Assembly: GCA_946408385.1 (NCBI GenBank)
Contig: CAMJSB010000001.1
Coordinates: forward strand, 100,347 to 164,346
Direction: 5' to 3'
Length of the DNA stretch: 64,000 nt
Source of the DNA: an uncultured bacterium
GTDB lineage: Bacteria; Patescibacteriota; Gracilibacteria; Absconditabacterales; Absconditicoccaceae
Shown here piece by piece: positions 12,686-25,045 of the stretch (positions are counted from its first letter, which is position 1; each line of letters begins with the position of its first letter). The position numbers and the translations under genes are program-made. Below the pieces are notes generated by a model. That model saw only the letters and a program-made list of their open reading frames with translations, was not told where the DNA came from and ran no database searches.

Positions 12686-13081
12686 ATGACAAATTGCCGA
12701 ATATTTGATGATATTTATTGAGAGAATATTTATAATGAGTTAAAAGGACTTCTGCCACAACTCTCCTACCCCATTACAACCAATATTGATAATCCGATTC
12801 CTTATTTACCAAAGATTAAGAATTGAGATTTTATAATTCTGGATAATTTTTTCTTTTGGGAGTGAAGAGAACAACCGTTATGAGATGATTTTCTTTGGCA
12901 ATATTTAAAATTAAATTATAGTTGCAAGATAATTTGCATTTCAAACTATGGAGAGAAAAACATTCAAAGGTTTCCTCAACGATATAAAACATATTGTAAA
13001 TGAGATATTATCTGATTCATTCCCACAAAAAGTGGGGATTCTATCGCTGAATTAATATTAAATGAACTAAAATCAGAATAA
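12686..13081 (+). CDS. Hypothetical protein
   Basis: MTNCRIFDDIYGENIYNELKGLLPQLSYPITTNIDNPIPYLPKIKNGDFIILDNFFFWEG...; TGA=Gly; its 5' end is duplicated at 11801-11825. Confidence 0.6.
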
Positions 13082-13156
13082 CTTGAAAATTTTGACCAAA
13101 ATCAATATAATTCTACAAACGAAAATAAAACTGTCTAACTCAAAAAAATAAAAAGT

Positions 13157-13417
13157 ATGAATACAGAAATTAGTGAGGCCTCAATCTATGTAGGATGTGG
13201 ACGTATTGCGGTATTTACCGTAAAAGACAATTGCTATGTAACATTAAAATTCAGGGACGATCAGAAAGGAGTTGCTCCTATGGATATAAACAAGACTCCT
13301 GATTTACTCGTGAGAGCTCTACATGAGTTCAAGAAAATAAACGAAAGTTTCAAACCAACATGTTTGTTATATCAAGGACCTGATTTTGCAATCTACTATT
13401 TCGAAAGAATTCTTTAA
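13157..13417 (+). CDS. Hypothetical protein (86 aa)
   Basis: Provided ORF; followed by a terminator at ~13445-13475. Confidence 0.65.
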   Translation: MNTEISEASIYVGCGRIAVFTVKDNCYVTLKFRDDQKGVAPMDINKTPDLLVRALHEFKKINESFKPTCLLYQGPDFAIYYFERIL

Positions 13418-13546
13418 AGTTCTGTAATCAAAATCTCATTTATGCGTCTTGTAAATAACAGGACGCTTTTTTTAAAAATTTTACTTGTAAATATATTTAT
13501 TTTAATTATTTCTAAGTGTAGAATTTTATTTATTAAATATTTTTAA

Positions 13547-14539
13547 ATGAAAAATTTGTTTTTAATCTGACTTTTATCTGTTTTTTGTTTGAATCTTTTC
13601 GGATGTGGATCTAAAAGCAATGAAGATTCTGTTCTACCACCATTGACTGATGATATTTTATTAGATCTAGCTGCTCAAGCTCTACCTTGTGACGAATGAA
13701 CATCATTTGCAAATTTTGCTTTACTATGAACATGAATAAGTAGAGGGTGAAATTTAATGTACTACTGAGTAGATGAAGTTGTATGATATAAACCAAATGA
13801 AGATTGAAATGGATTAAAAGATACATGTTATAGAATAGCTCCTATTGCTATGGAAATCCATCAATCTGATAAGTGATTTGAACTGGTGAATGTAGAAGCC
13901 GTTGAAAATTATGAAGGTGATTTCTTAATAGAAGACTATAATCCTGAATTTGATGGATGAAAATTAGACGAAGCTGTAAATGCTATTTTCTCCAATGAAG
14001 CTTTTGCAGTTTGGCAACAGAGAGATTATTGGGAACATTTTACTGATTATGGAGATGTAAATAGAAAAAGTTATGAAGATAGAGCTTTTGAATATTTTGG
14101 TATCGAACCTCCTAAAACTGAAGATTTTATTTCTTACTATGATAATTGAGCCATTAGAGAAGTATGAACTTATGTTAATGAGAAGAAAGAATGAACTTGG
14201 ATTACTTACGATGAAGAATGAAACGTAATTGAATCTCAAGATTATGTAAATTGAGATCCTGTAGAAGAATTCTGACCAACTAATTATACAATTCTTTGAC
14301 CAGATGATTGATTTGAAAAAGAAAGAAATGAGTGAACTCTAGTTTTGAGAGCTAGTTATGAAGATCATACAGATTACATATTTTTAGCTAAATGAATGTG
14401 GGAAGGTTTCTTGAGCCTTGATGAGTATGGGAAAGAAGTTACTTTTAAATGAGAGGTTTATTCTGTAGATTGAGCAGCTGGTAGCCATTATTATGATGCT
14501 CTATACATTGAACAATTAGAAATCGTTAATGGTGATTAA
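13547..14539 (+). CDS. Lipoprotein with MORN/YwqK-like motif
   Basis: MKNLFLIGLLSVFCLNLFGCGSKSN; IREVGTYVNEKKEGTWITYDEEGNVIESQDYVNGDPVE. Confidence 0.75.
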
Positions 14540-14648
14540 AATAAAAGATATAGTAATAAATTTTTTTTGCAAAATCCACTATTTAATAGTGGATTTTTCT
14601 ATATTAAAATACTTTATATTTCAAATAAAATTTCAGATTTTGTTTTAT

Positions 14649-16061
14649 TTATTTAAAATGTTCCATTTTAACTTGATCTGAATTGAATACCACATAAACA
14701 TCTTGTACTACTCCCGGACCATCTATTATGTTTTTTAGTATAGCAACATCATACCCTTTTTTCTTCATGTCAGCTATAATTTTTTCTCTTCCAATATTAT
14801 CATAATCACCATTGAAATCAAGTATATAAGGATTAAAAGCCCTTAAAAAGCAATCATAAACTGTAGGTTTATACTTACGACTTAATCCTAGCATCAATCG
14901 AACATTATCCCACCCTTTCCCAGTTTCCTTTGAATAGTAATCCTTAGCTATTTTTCTGTTATTTGAAAAATAGAATCCTGATTTATCTCATGTAGTAGAA
15001 CCTATTTTATCAATATCAAATTCTTTAAATCTTTTAGCACTTCCATGATAAACAAGTAATGGTTCACCATTTTCATCTACCACTTTAGAAACATTGTCAT
15101 AGTCTGAGCTATTAAACACTTCTGTAAAGCCTTCTGACTGAATTACATCAACTGTTTGTTGATACATGGAATACATTCTATCAACAACATGATTTGGGAC
15201 ATCAGACCTATCAACTTTATTTTCAACATCTTTAGCGATCCTTCTTTTTGATTCTTCTGGATTTGCATCAAATAATGTGGCATAAGTATTAATCCCTCTA
15301 TTCTTGTGTTTAATCCTATTAATAAAACTAGTTCTGAGTTTTGTATTCACATTTGTTGCATCAAGAATTACATATTTACCTTCGGATAGGTATTGGTCTA
15401 TTCTTTCCTCTGTTATTTTCCGAATATCACCATTTCTTGATTGATCTGAAATACTTCCTGTAATTTCTCTTCTAATATTATCAGGAGAAACTACTATTAC
15501 ATTTGGAATATTCAGTTTTTTAAGATATGTAGACTTACCAGAACCCGGTATACCTACAAGCATTTCAAATCCTTTAGAATAGAATCTATTAAAATTTTCC
15601 CAATCACCAAACCAATCTTTAAACGCCTTGCTTCTTACCTGCAACCAAGATTTTAAGGCTTGTTCATGTGAAAATCAGGCTTTTAAAAAGCTATTAAAAA
15701 GTTTACTTGGTCTTTTTTCTCATCAAACCTCAATAAATGCTCATATTATTTTACCTTTTTTACCAAATTCTAGCATTCCATTTTTAACTAAATTTTTACA
15801 AATATCTTTCATTTCTTCAGGATTTTCAACATTTTCAAAAACACTCGGATCTATTTTATCCAGAAGTTCTGAATCTTCATTCTCAACCAAATTTTTCTCC
15901 AATATATTTATTCTTCACCCCTTTTCATGTTCATTATTTCTTTTTTCTTTTTCAACTTTAGAAAGTCATTCATTATATTTTTCCTCATCAAATAAAATTT
16001 CCTTTCCATTAATTTTGTTCTTAATTTGTTCAGTATTTTTTTGTAATTCGTTTATTCACAT
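14649..16061 (-). CDS. Polyvalent-type protein: KAFKDWFGDWE motif, P-loop polynucleotide-kinase-like domain, ART-like domain
   Basis: SKAFKDWFGDWENF...MLVGIPGSGKSTYLKKL...VVSPDNIRREITG...VILDATNVNTKLR...VVDENGEPLLVYHGSAKRFKEFDIDKIGSTTGDKSGFYFSNNRKIAKDYY; 471 codons with TGA=Gly. Confidence 0.75.
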
Positions 16062-16184
16062 ACAAAAAATATAAAAAAAATAAAAACCTTATGGTAATTA
16101 TAATCAGACACCTAAAATTTTGCAAATTTTAAATATGATTTTATAAAAATTTGAAATTCAAATATTTTTGTATAATATCAAAAT

Positions 16185-16934
16185 ATGCAAAATCCAGATT
16201 TCCAAGATAGAATTAAACAATTTCAAGATTTGATAGATCAATCTAATCATATCGTGTTTTTCTGATGAGCTGGAGTTTCTACTGAAAGTTGAGTACCTGA
16301 TTTTAGGAGTAAAGACTGACTTTATAATCAGCATGATGTTCAATTCGAAAAATATCAACCTGAATATTTGCTAAGTCATTCATGCCTATACAATGAACCG
16401 AAAGTATTTTTTGAATATTACAGACAAAAAATGGACTGCAGATGAGTAAAGCCAAATATTACACATAAAAAACTTGCCCTGTTAGAAAAAGTCTGAAAAC
16501 TTTCCGCAGTCATCACTCAAAATATTGATTGACTACACCAAAAAGCATGAAGTAAAAATGTTTTAGAAGTTCATTGAACGACTCAAAGAGTTTACTGCAA
16601 TCAATGTGGAAAGCAGTTTGATCCTGATATTTTATTCACATTTAAATGAGATATTCCGCAATGTGACTGTGGATGAATGCTTAGACCAGATGTAACTTTG
16701 TATGAAGAAAGTCTACCTCAAAAAGCTTGGATGGATTCAGTAATTGCCTTGAGAAATTCAGATCTTTTCATCATCTGATGAACTTCCTTGACCGTCTATC
16801 CTGCAAATAGTTTGATACAATATTATGGATGAAATAAAGTTGTTATCATCAATAGAGATGCAACATCGCAGGATAAATTTGCAGATATATTGTTCCATGA
16901 AAATTTAGGAAAAGTATTTAGTGAAATAAAATAA
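16185..16934 (+). CDS. NAD-dependent deacylase (Sir2 family)
   Basis: IVFFGGAGVSTESGVPDFRSKDGLY...[23 protein letters not shown]...CNQCGKQFD...CDCGGMLRPDV. Confidence 0.95.
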
Positions 16935-16959
16935 TTATAAATTATAAAAAAATCAAAAA

Positions 16960-16990
16960 AACTAGCAACTCAAAGTTACTAGTTTTTCAT
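16960..16990. terminator. Bidirectional terminator AAAAACTAGcaactcaaagttaCTAGTTTTT
   Basis: Inverted repeat between convergent sir2 and HU genes. Confidence 0.75.
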
Positions 16991-17004
16991 ATTAAGAATT
17001 ACAA

Positions 17005-17280
17005 TTATTTAACAAGAGCTTTGAATTCAGATCCAGCTTTGAAAGTTACAACATTCATTGCAGGAATCTTAATCTTCTCTTTTGGATTTTGAGGATTAAC
17101 TCCAGTTCTAGCTGCCCTCTTAGATTTTTTGAAAGTTCCAAAACCTTGAATTCTAACTTCTCCTTCTTTTTTAACTCCTTTCATTACAGTTTCAATGAAA
17201 GCGTTTACCAATTCACCAGCCATTCTCTTAGATACTCCTAATTCTTCAGCTAGTTTCTCAATCAATGCAGTTTTTGTCAT
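17005..17280 (-). CDS. HU-family DNA-binding protein
   Basis: MTKTALIEKLAEELGVSKRMAGELVNAFIETVMKGVKKEGEVRIQGFGTFKKSKRAARTGVNPQNPKEKIKIPAMNVVTFKAGSEFK. Confidence 0.97.
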   Translation of the reverse strand: MTKTALIEKLAEELGVSKRMAGELVNAFIETVMKGVKKEGEVRIQGFGTFKKSKRAARTGVNPQNPKEKIKIPAMNVVTFKAGSEFKALVK

Positions 17281-17478
17281 TTTTTACAAATCGTTATAAG
17301 ATAAAAAGTTTATAACAACATTATTGTAGAATTATTATAATCAAATTCAAGAGATTTTAATAAAATCTCTTTAAAAAAAGCAATAATATTGTCCATGTCA
17401 ATCATAATAGTATTTACTTTTCACTTTTTTATTAAAAAAGTGTTGATTTTCTATCTCAAATTCTTAATATACTCATTG

Positions 17479-17649
17479 CTTCTCATGGTCTAATGGTAGG
17501 ACGCACTGAAAACCACAATCGACACTAAAAAGTTTCAAGCCTGACACCCTTGCAACTGTTGATTGCTGTTTTCAAACCTTTGCTATTAACCTAAAGAATC
17601 TAATAGAAGGCTTAAAAAGTGAGTTCGGGTTCGAATCCCGGTGAGGAGT
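17479..17649 (+). tRNA. tRNA-like gene with ~100-nt intron-like insertion in the anticodon arm (amino-acid identity unresolved)
   Basis: Acceptor CTTCTCA/TGAGGAG (7 bp), D-arm GTCTaatggtaGGAC, T-arm TCGGG-TTCGAAT-CCCGG; half-stems CACT (17504) and AGTG (17617-17620) separated by structured sequence. Confidence 0.65.
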
Positions 17650-17659
17650 CTAATCATGA

Positions 17660-17692
17660 GCGTGGATTATTTGTTCGCGCTCTTTTTTTATT
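17660..17692 (+). terminator. Terminator of the tRNA-like gene (GAGCG...CGCTC-T7)
   Basis: gagcgtggattatttgttcgcgctcttttttt. Confidence 0.7.
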
Positions 17693-17769
17693 TGACATAA
17701 CGCAAACAACAAAGAAATATCTATTGATATTTTATATAATAATTTATATAATCTAAAAACGCAAAAATG

Positions 17770-17948
17770 AAAAAACTCCTCTAAATAGAGCCATGATGAT
17801 GCGAACCTAGAAAGAAAATCTAGCACATCATCACGATGCTGATCCTGAATCTTATGGATATCCGAAACCATATCCAGGATATCAAGACACATCAAGTGGC
17901 CTCTACAAAGAGGATATGCGAAGCGCGAATTTTTTATTCGCGCTTTTT
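17770..17948 (+). ncRNA. Structured ncRNA candidate with several hairpins and terminator
   Basis: GATGATG/CATCATC, TGGATAT/ATATCCA, CCTCT/AGAGG and terminal GCGCGAATttttttATTCGCGC-T7; no ORF. Confidence 0.55.
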
Positions 17949-18989
17949 TTATTTTACCAAAACAACTTCTGGGACCAATTCAACTCAAAATTTATCTTTT
18001 ACACATTTTTGTATATAATGCATAGCTTCCAAAACATCATCAGCATTTCATCACTCATTTACTAGGATTAACGCATGTTTCTGATAAGTTCATGCAGTTC
18101 AATTACCAATTCTTCGTCATTTCAATCCACACTGATCAATTAACTGCCCCGCCGAAAGTTTCATCTTTTTTTCACCAAATTCTACACATTCATGATGTGA
18201 TAGATCTGGAAAAGACTTTTCTAATTTCCCCCACTCATCAAAGGTAATAATTGGATTTGAAAAAAAGCTTCATGCCGTTCATATTTTATGCCAATCAGGG
18301 AGTTTATCTGCTCTAATTTTACGCACTATTTTAGCAACATCCCCCGGAGTTTCTGGATTTATTCATTTCTCAGACATGTAATTCTGAATGTCCTTATATC
18401 AAATATTTGGACTATAATTATTATCAAAAATATATAATAAAAATCTGACTTTTGTGACCAAAAATTGATTTCTCAAATTATATTTGAAAATACTCGTCCT
18501 ATAACCAAAATTACATTCTGATTTTTTATAAATTTTCTTTTCTCATGAATTTAAATCTATTCACTCAACTTCATAGACAACATCCGAAACTTCAGTTCCA
18601 TATGCTCAAATATTTGAAACTGGAGCTGTACCTACATTTCATGGAATATCTATCAAATTTTCAATTCCACAATAATTATTTTCGCAACTCCACTGAACAA
18701 AATCTGACCAATTTTCTCATGATGCAACTTCAACAAATACAGAATTATTTTCAGATTTGATTAGTTCTTTTCATTTAGTTTCAATCTTCACTACAATTCA
18801 ATCAAAATCCTGAGTGAATAATATATTAGAACCTCAGTTTAAAATACAATGAGGATTTTCTTTCCATAAATCTTTTTTCATTATATCAAAAATTTCAGAT
18901 TCATCTTTAATTACCACAAAATACTTTGCTTTCACTGGAATCTGTAGCGTATTATACTGCTTCAGCTCCACATTATTTTCTATTTGCAT
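17949..18989 (-). CDS. murB: UDP-N-acetylenolpyruvoylglucosamine reductase
   Basis: MQIENNVELKQYNTLQIPVKAKYFV...GIENLIDIPGNVGTAPVSNIGAYGTE...GYRTSIFK...PAG/SAGQLIDQCGLKG; TGA=Gly. Confidence 0.95.
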
Positions 18990-19082
18990 AACTCGATACA
19001 GACATTAAAAAATTCAACAACGCAAAATCCATTGTACAAAATATAAATAAAGAAATTTTAAAATAAATCACCCAAAATTTAC

Positions 19083-19391
19083 TTATTTTTTCACACTTTT
19101 CTTTACCGTCTTACCCTTCGTTTTTGTTGTTTTTTTCTTTCATTCGGATTTTGTAACTTTTCCCAACGCCTTTTTTCATTTTTCATAAAGTTTTTTTCAA
19201 TCTGCTAACAGTTCCTTTCATTCTGCAATGAGTCTCTTCTTTTCTAAAGCTGTTTTATTCTTCTTTTTCACTGTTGCTAATGCTTTTTTTCACTTTTTAA
19301 GAAAATCCTTTCAATCTTCAATCAAGTCATTTGACTGACTGAAAATCTTTTTACATTTCGTCAATAAATTAGAAAGTCATGAATTTGCCAT
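19083..19391 (-). CDS. Lys-rich basic protein (102 aa)
   Basis: MANSGLSNLLTKCKKIFSQSNDLIEDGKDFLKKGKKALATVKKKNKTALEKKRLIAEGKELLADGKKLYEKGKKALGKVTKSEGKKKTTKTKGKTVKKSVKK. Confidence 0.7.
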
Positions 19392-19542
19392 CCTAATAAA
19401 TATTAGAAAATAAAACATTTCTACCCATTACAATATAACAATAATCTTAAAAATCAAGAAAAAATCTGGCTAAAAATTTGCATTAAAATGAATTTCGTCT
19501 ATAATTAGGTTAGATTCAGATTTTATTTCATACAAAAACAAA

Positions 19543-20964
19543 ATGACAATTGAAGAATTATTAGAATCATTAAATGATCATCAGAGAGCTTATGTTGACT
19601 TGAATCTATGAGATAAAGCTACAAATGGTGATTATATGCTAGCTTCTTATCATTTAGTTCCTGCTTGAAAAAGAAATATTCTACAGGCAGCTTGTGAAGT
19701 AGCTAGTGAGTCAAGTACTGGAACAAATTTCCCAGTAAAAACTGAAACTCCTTATGCTAGACTCTTGAATGCTCTAGTTTACGAAGTGGATGTAGAAAAT
19801 GAAATGGTAAAAATTGCCTTTCCATGGAGATTATTTGATAGAAATGGAAATGTTCAGAATATTTTCACTTATATCGCTGGAAATATCTTTGGAATGGGAG
19901 ATGTAAAAGCTTTAAAGCTGATTGATGTATGGTTTCCTCCTGTAATGCTAGAGCAATACGATGGACCAAGCTATACTCTTGATGATATGAGAAAATACTT
20001 AAATGTATATGATAGACCTATTCTTGGAACTATCGTAAAACCAAAGATGGGACTAAGTTCTGCTGAATATGCAGAAGTTTGCTATGATTTCTGGGTAGGA
20101 GGTGGAGACTTTGTAAAGAATGATGAACCTCAAGCTGATCAGGATTTCTGTCCTTATGAAAAGATGGTAGCTCATGTAAAAGAAGCTATGGATAAAGCCG
20201 TAAAAGAAACAGGACATAAAAAGATTCACTCTTTCAATGTTTCTGCTGCAGATTTTGATACAATGATTGAGAGATGTGAAATCATTAGAAATGCCGGATT
20301 TGAGCCAGGTAGTTATGCTTTCTTAATTGATGGAACAACTGCCGGATGGATGGCAGTTCAAACTCTTAGAAGACACTACCCTGATGTATTTATCCATTTC
20401 CACAGAGCTGGACATGGAGCTTATACTAGACCAGAAAATCCTATTGGATACTCAGTATTAGTTCTCTCTAAATTTGCTAGACTTGCTGGAGCCAGTGGAA
20501 TCCATACAGGAACTGCTGGAGTAGGTAAAATGGCTGGAACTCCAGGAGAAGATGTAACTGCTGCTCACGAAATTAGATACTTCACAGATATGTGACATAC
20601 ATTCGAACAGTCTTGGACTAAGATTCCTCCACAAGATGAAGATTTAATTGGAATTAATGAAATCGATAAAAAGAATATGGAAATTCTGGTTGATGACAGC
20701 TGGAGAGGAATTAAAAAATGTTGTCCTATCGTATCTGGAGGTTTAAATCCAGTGCTTTTGAAACCATTTATGGATTTGATGTGAAATGCTGATTTCATTA
20801 CTACAATGGGAGCAGGAACTCATGCTCATCCAGACGGAACTAGAGCAGGTGCTACCGCTATGGTTCAAGCTTGTGAAGCTTTTCAAAAATGAATCGATAT
20901 TCATGAATATGCTAAAGATCATAAAGAACTAGCTAGAGCTATTGAATTCTTCGAAAAAAAATAG
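19543..20964 (+). CDS. rbcL: RuBisCO large subunit, form II/III-like
   Basis: GTIVKPKMGLS, GGGDFVKNDEPQADQDFCP (carbamylated-Lys region), HFHRAGHGAYTRPENPIGYSVLVLSKFARLAGASGIHTGTAGVGKM; TGA=Gly near both termini. Confidence 0.95.
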
Positions 20965-21006
20965 TTCAAAGTCATACAAAACATTTTTATAATATAATCG
21001 ATTATC

Positions 21007-21537
21007 ATGTCCGAATTATCACCAACTATTACAAAAGCTGTTGAAACATGAGCATCAAAATTATTAGAGCATTTCAAATCACAATACGGTTCTTTATATT
21101 TTATTCCTTTAGGTGTAAATTCAAATACTTCTAGTAAAATTGCACCAATTGTTGCTCCTGCTATTGAACAACAAATATTATCAGTTCAAGATAATCAGAT
21201 TACTATTAATGTGAATGATGATAAAGTATGAATAGTTTTTGATACTTTTGTAGATTGATTCTATAATTCTCTTTCATTCCTTGGTAAAGGGCTCATGAAG
21301 GGGTTTGATTTAAAAATGAGTTGGAATGAATATCTTCAATGATTAAATAAACGTAAAGCTGAAAACTCTCAAAGTTATCAAACTTGGAAATCAAACTTAA
21401 ACATGATTTTACAAACGATTTTTGATGAACTTATAATTGCTTTCAATGGCTTAGGAAAAACTGTTATGATCTCGAATTGAGAACAATTCTTTGGTTCTTC
21501 AAAAGAGGCCATTGAAGCTATGAAAATCTATCAATAA
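21007..21537 (+). CDS. Hypothetical protein (176 aa)
   Basis: MSELSPTITKAVETGASKLLEHFKSQYGSLYFIPLGVNSNTSSK... TGA=Gly; terminator GAGGACAGcattaccTGTCCTC-T6 follows. Confidence 0.65.
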
Positions 21538-21580
21538 AAAGACTATTTTATATAGAGGACAGCATTACCTGTCCTCTTTT

Positions 21581-23194
21581 TTATAGAGTATTTCTTACAC
21601 GATTATCATAATCATCATGAGAATACAATCAATCAAAATAGTACACTCAACTTTCAAACTTATGTAGAATAAACCTATATCATGTTTGTGCAATTTCAAT
21701 TGTATAATAATTTCTACCCTGTTTTTTTTGAGGAGATCAAAATGCATTTTTTTGCATTTCACCACACAAAATTCTTTTAAAAGTAACATTTTTACATAAA
21801 TCTTGAATTTGTTTCTCTAATCTTGGCTTCCTCTCATCTGAAATTTGATATTTAGGGTACTTTAATATTTGCTCATAAAAAATAGCAACCGGATTTAAAT
21901 CTACACTTAATATCTCATCTTCTGGCTGCTCTCAATTATTTAAAGTTTCCAGATTGTCTGCTTCAAAAGCAACATCTTCATTCTCTTCCACATTTAAATC
22001 ATCTTGATTTTTTTCTTCTTCATATATCATATCGTTCTCTAATTTCATATTATCTAATTTATCAAAAAGCTCTTGCATATTTTCATCAATTATCTCAATA
22101 CCAAATTTCTGTTTAAGAGAAGATATCCTACAGTTTCTTCCATTTGACAACAATCTAGTCAAGTACTTTTTCAAATCTTTTTTATTTTCTTCATCCAATC
22201 TATTGTCTTTTGCAATGGAATTAATAATACTACCTAAAATTTTCTCATCATTCTCTGATATTTTTTTTATGGTTTCATTTATAGATAACTGTTCATTTGA
22301 TACATAAGAAATTAACTCTTCTCTTAAATTCGTACCATCCTGCTGTTTTTCTAATTTATTAATATTCATTCTTTTTGAGCTTTCCTCAAATTTAGAACAA
22401 ATGTTTTTTGCATAGAATTTTAAAAAATAAGATTCTAAAAAATACTCATTTCTATCAAAAATACGTAAAACATTCGCCATTAAAAATATTTCTCCATAAA
22501 TTTTTAAATCTAAATTTTCTTGATTGTTTTGTATTGACTGTTGATTTTCTAACTCTTCTATTTGTTCTTCTCACAAATTTTCATTTATACTATTATGCAG
22601 TATATCTTTAAATTTATTTTTAATTTCTTCAAAAAATGATTTCATAAGATTTTCATTAAATGTTTTACTATATATTGTATCAAGGTTCTTTTTTGCGTTG
22701 GGGAAAGCATTTTTACAAAACTCTACCAACTTTTTTTTAAATATTTCCCAGGAATCTATTTTATCTCAATCTACTGCCAAAGCATCTAGAAATGCCCTCA
22801 TTTTTTCATCTTTACTTTCCCTTATATACAAATCTAAATCCATTTTTTTTATTTCTTTTTTTATTTTTTGATCCAACAAATCATTAAATAATTTTCTTAA
22901 AAAATCATTACATCATAAAATACGAATTCTTTTATTCAAAAAATAGGTAAGCTTCCTTTTATACCCTTCAAGAAATCGATTATATGCATCAGTATCTTCA
23001 AAAACACATTTACAAATTGTGTAAATTCATAAAAGATTTTTTACAGTATCTGGAAACTTCTTAGGTATTTTTTTCAGATTTTCCATTATCTCTTTCATAA
23101 CTTTTGCTAGTTCTTTATCGAATTTAGAACCAGGAATTATATTAATTCATCTATCTCTTTCCGGTAAAAGAATCATTTCAAATGAAAAAAGCAT
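21581..23194 (-). CDS. Hypothetical protein (537 aa), orphan
   Basis: MLFSFEMILLPERDRGINIIPGSKFDKELAKVMKEIMENLKKIPKKF...; joins provided ORFs at 21932 and 21595 region through TGA. Confidence 0.7.
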
Positions 23195-23404
23195 AAAATT
23201 ACAATAATTATTGTTAAACATTTAATACAAAATGTCAATACTAAATCATCACCAAATGTTAAATATACAATTTTAAATAAATAAAATAATTTTCTCAAAA
23301 AAAATTTTTTCATGCAAAATTAAAAGAAAAATCTGATTTTTCTTGCAATTAATTATCAGAAAAATATCATTCAGATTAGTTTTTTACCATTTGATTAAAA
23401 AATT

Positions 23405-25003
<1,599 letters not shown>

Positions 25004-25045
25004 AATCTAAAATATTAATATAAACAATAACAAAAATTTTAAATT

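Noticed and set aside
14649-16061. Zeta toxin / epsilon antitoxin pair
   Set aside because: The P-loop domain reads more like polynucleotide kinase (SPDNIRRE, ILDATNVN), and no adjacent antitoxin was found.
17479-17649. tmRNA
   Set aside because: It has a normal D-arm, is only ~170 nt, and no tag reading frame was found.
17479-17649. Standard group I intron
   Set aside because: Insert is ~100-110 nt, below the usual minimum, and I could not identify P3-P8 core elements.
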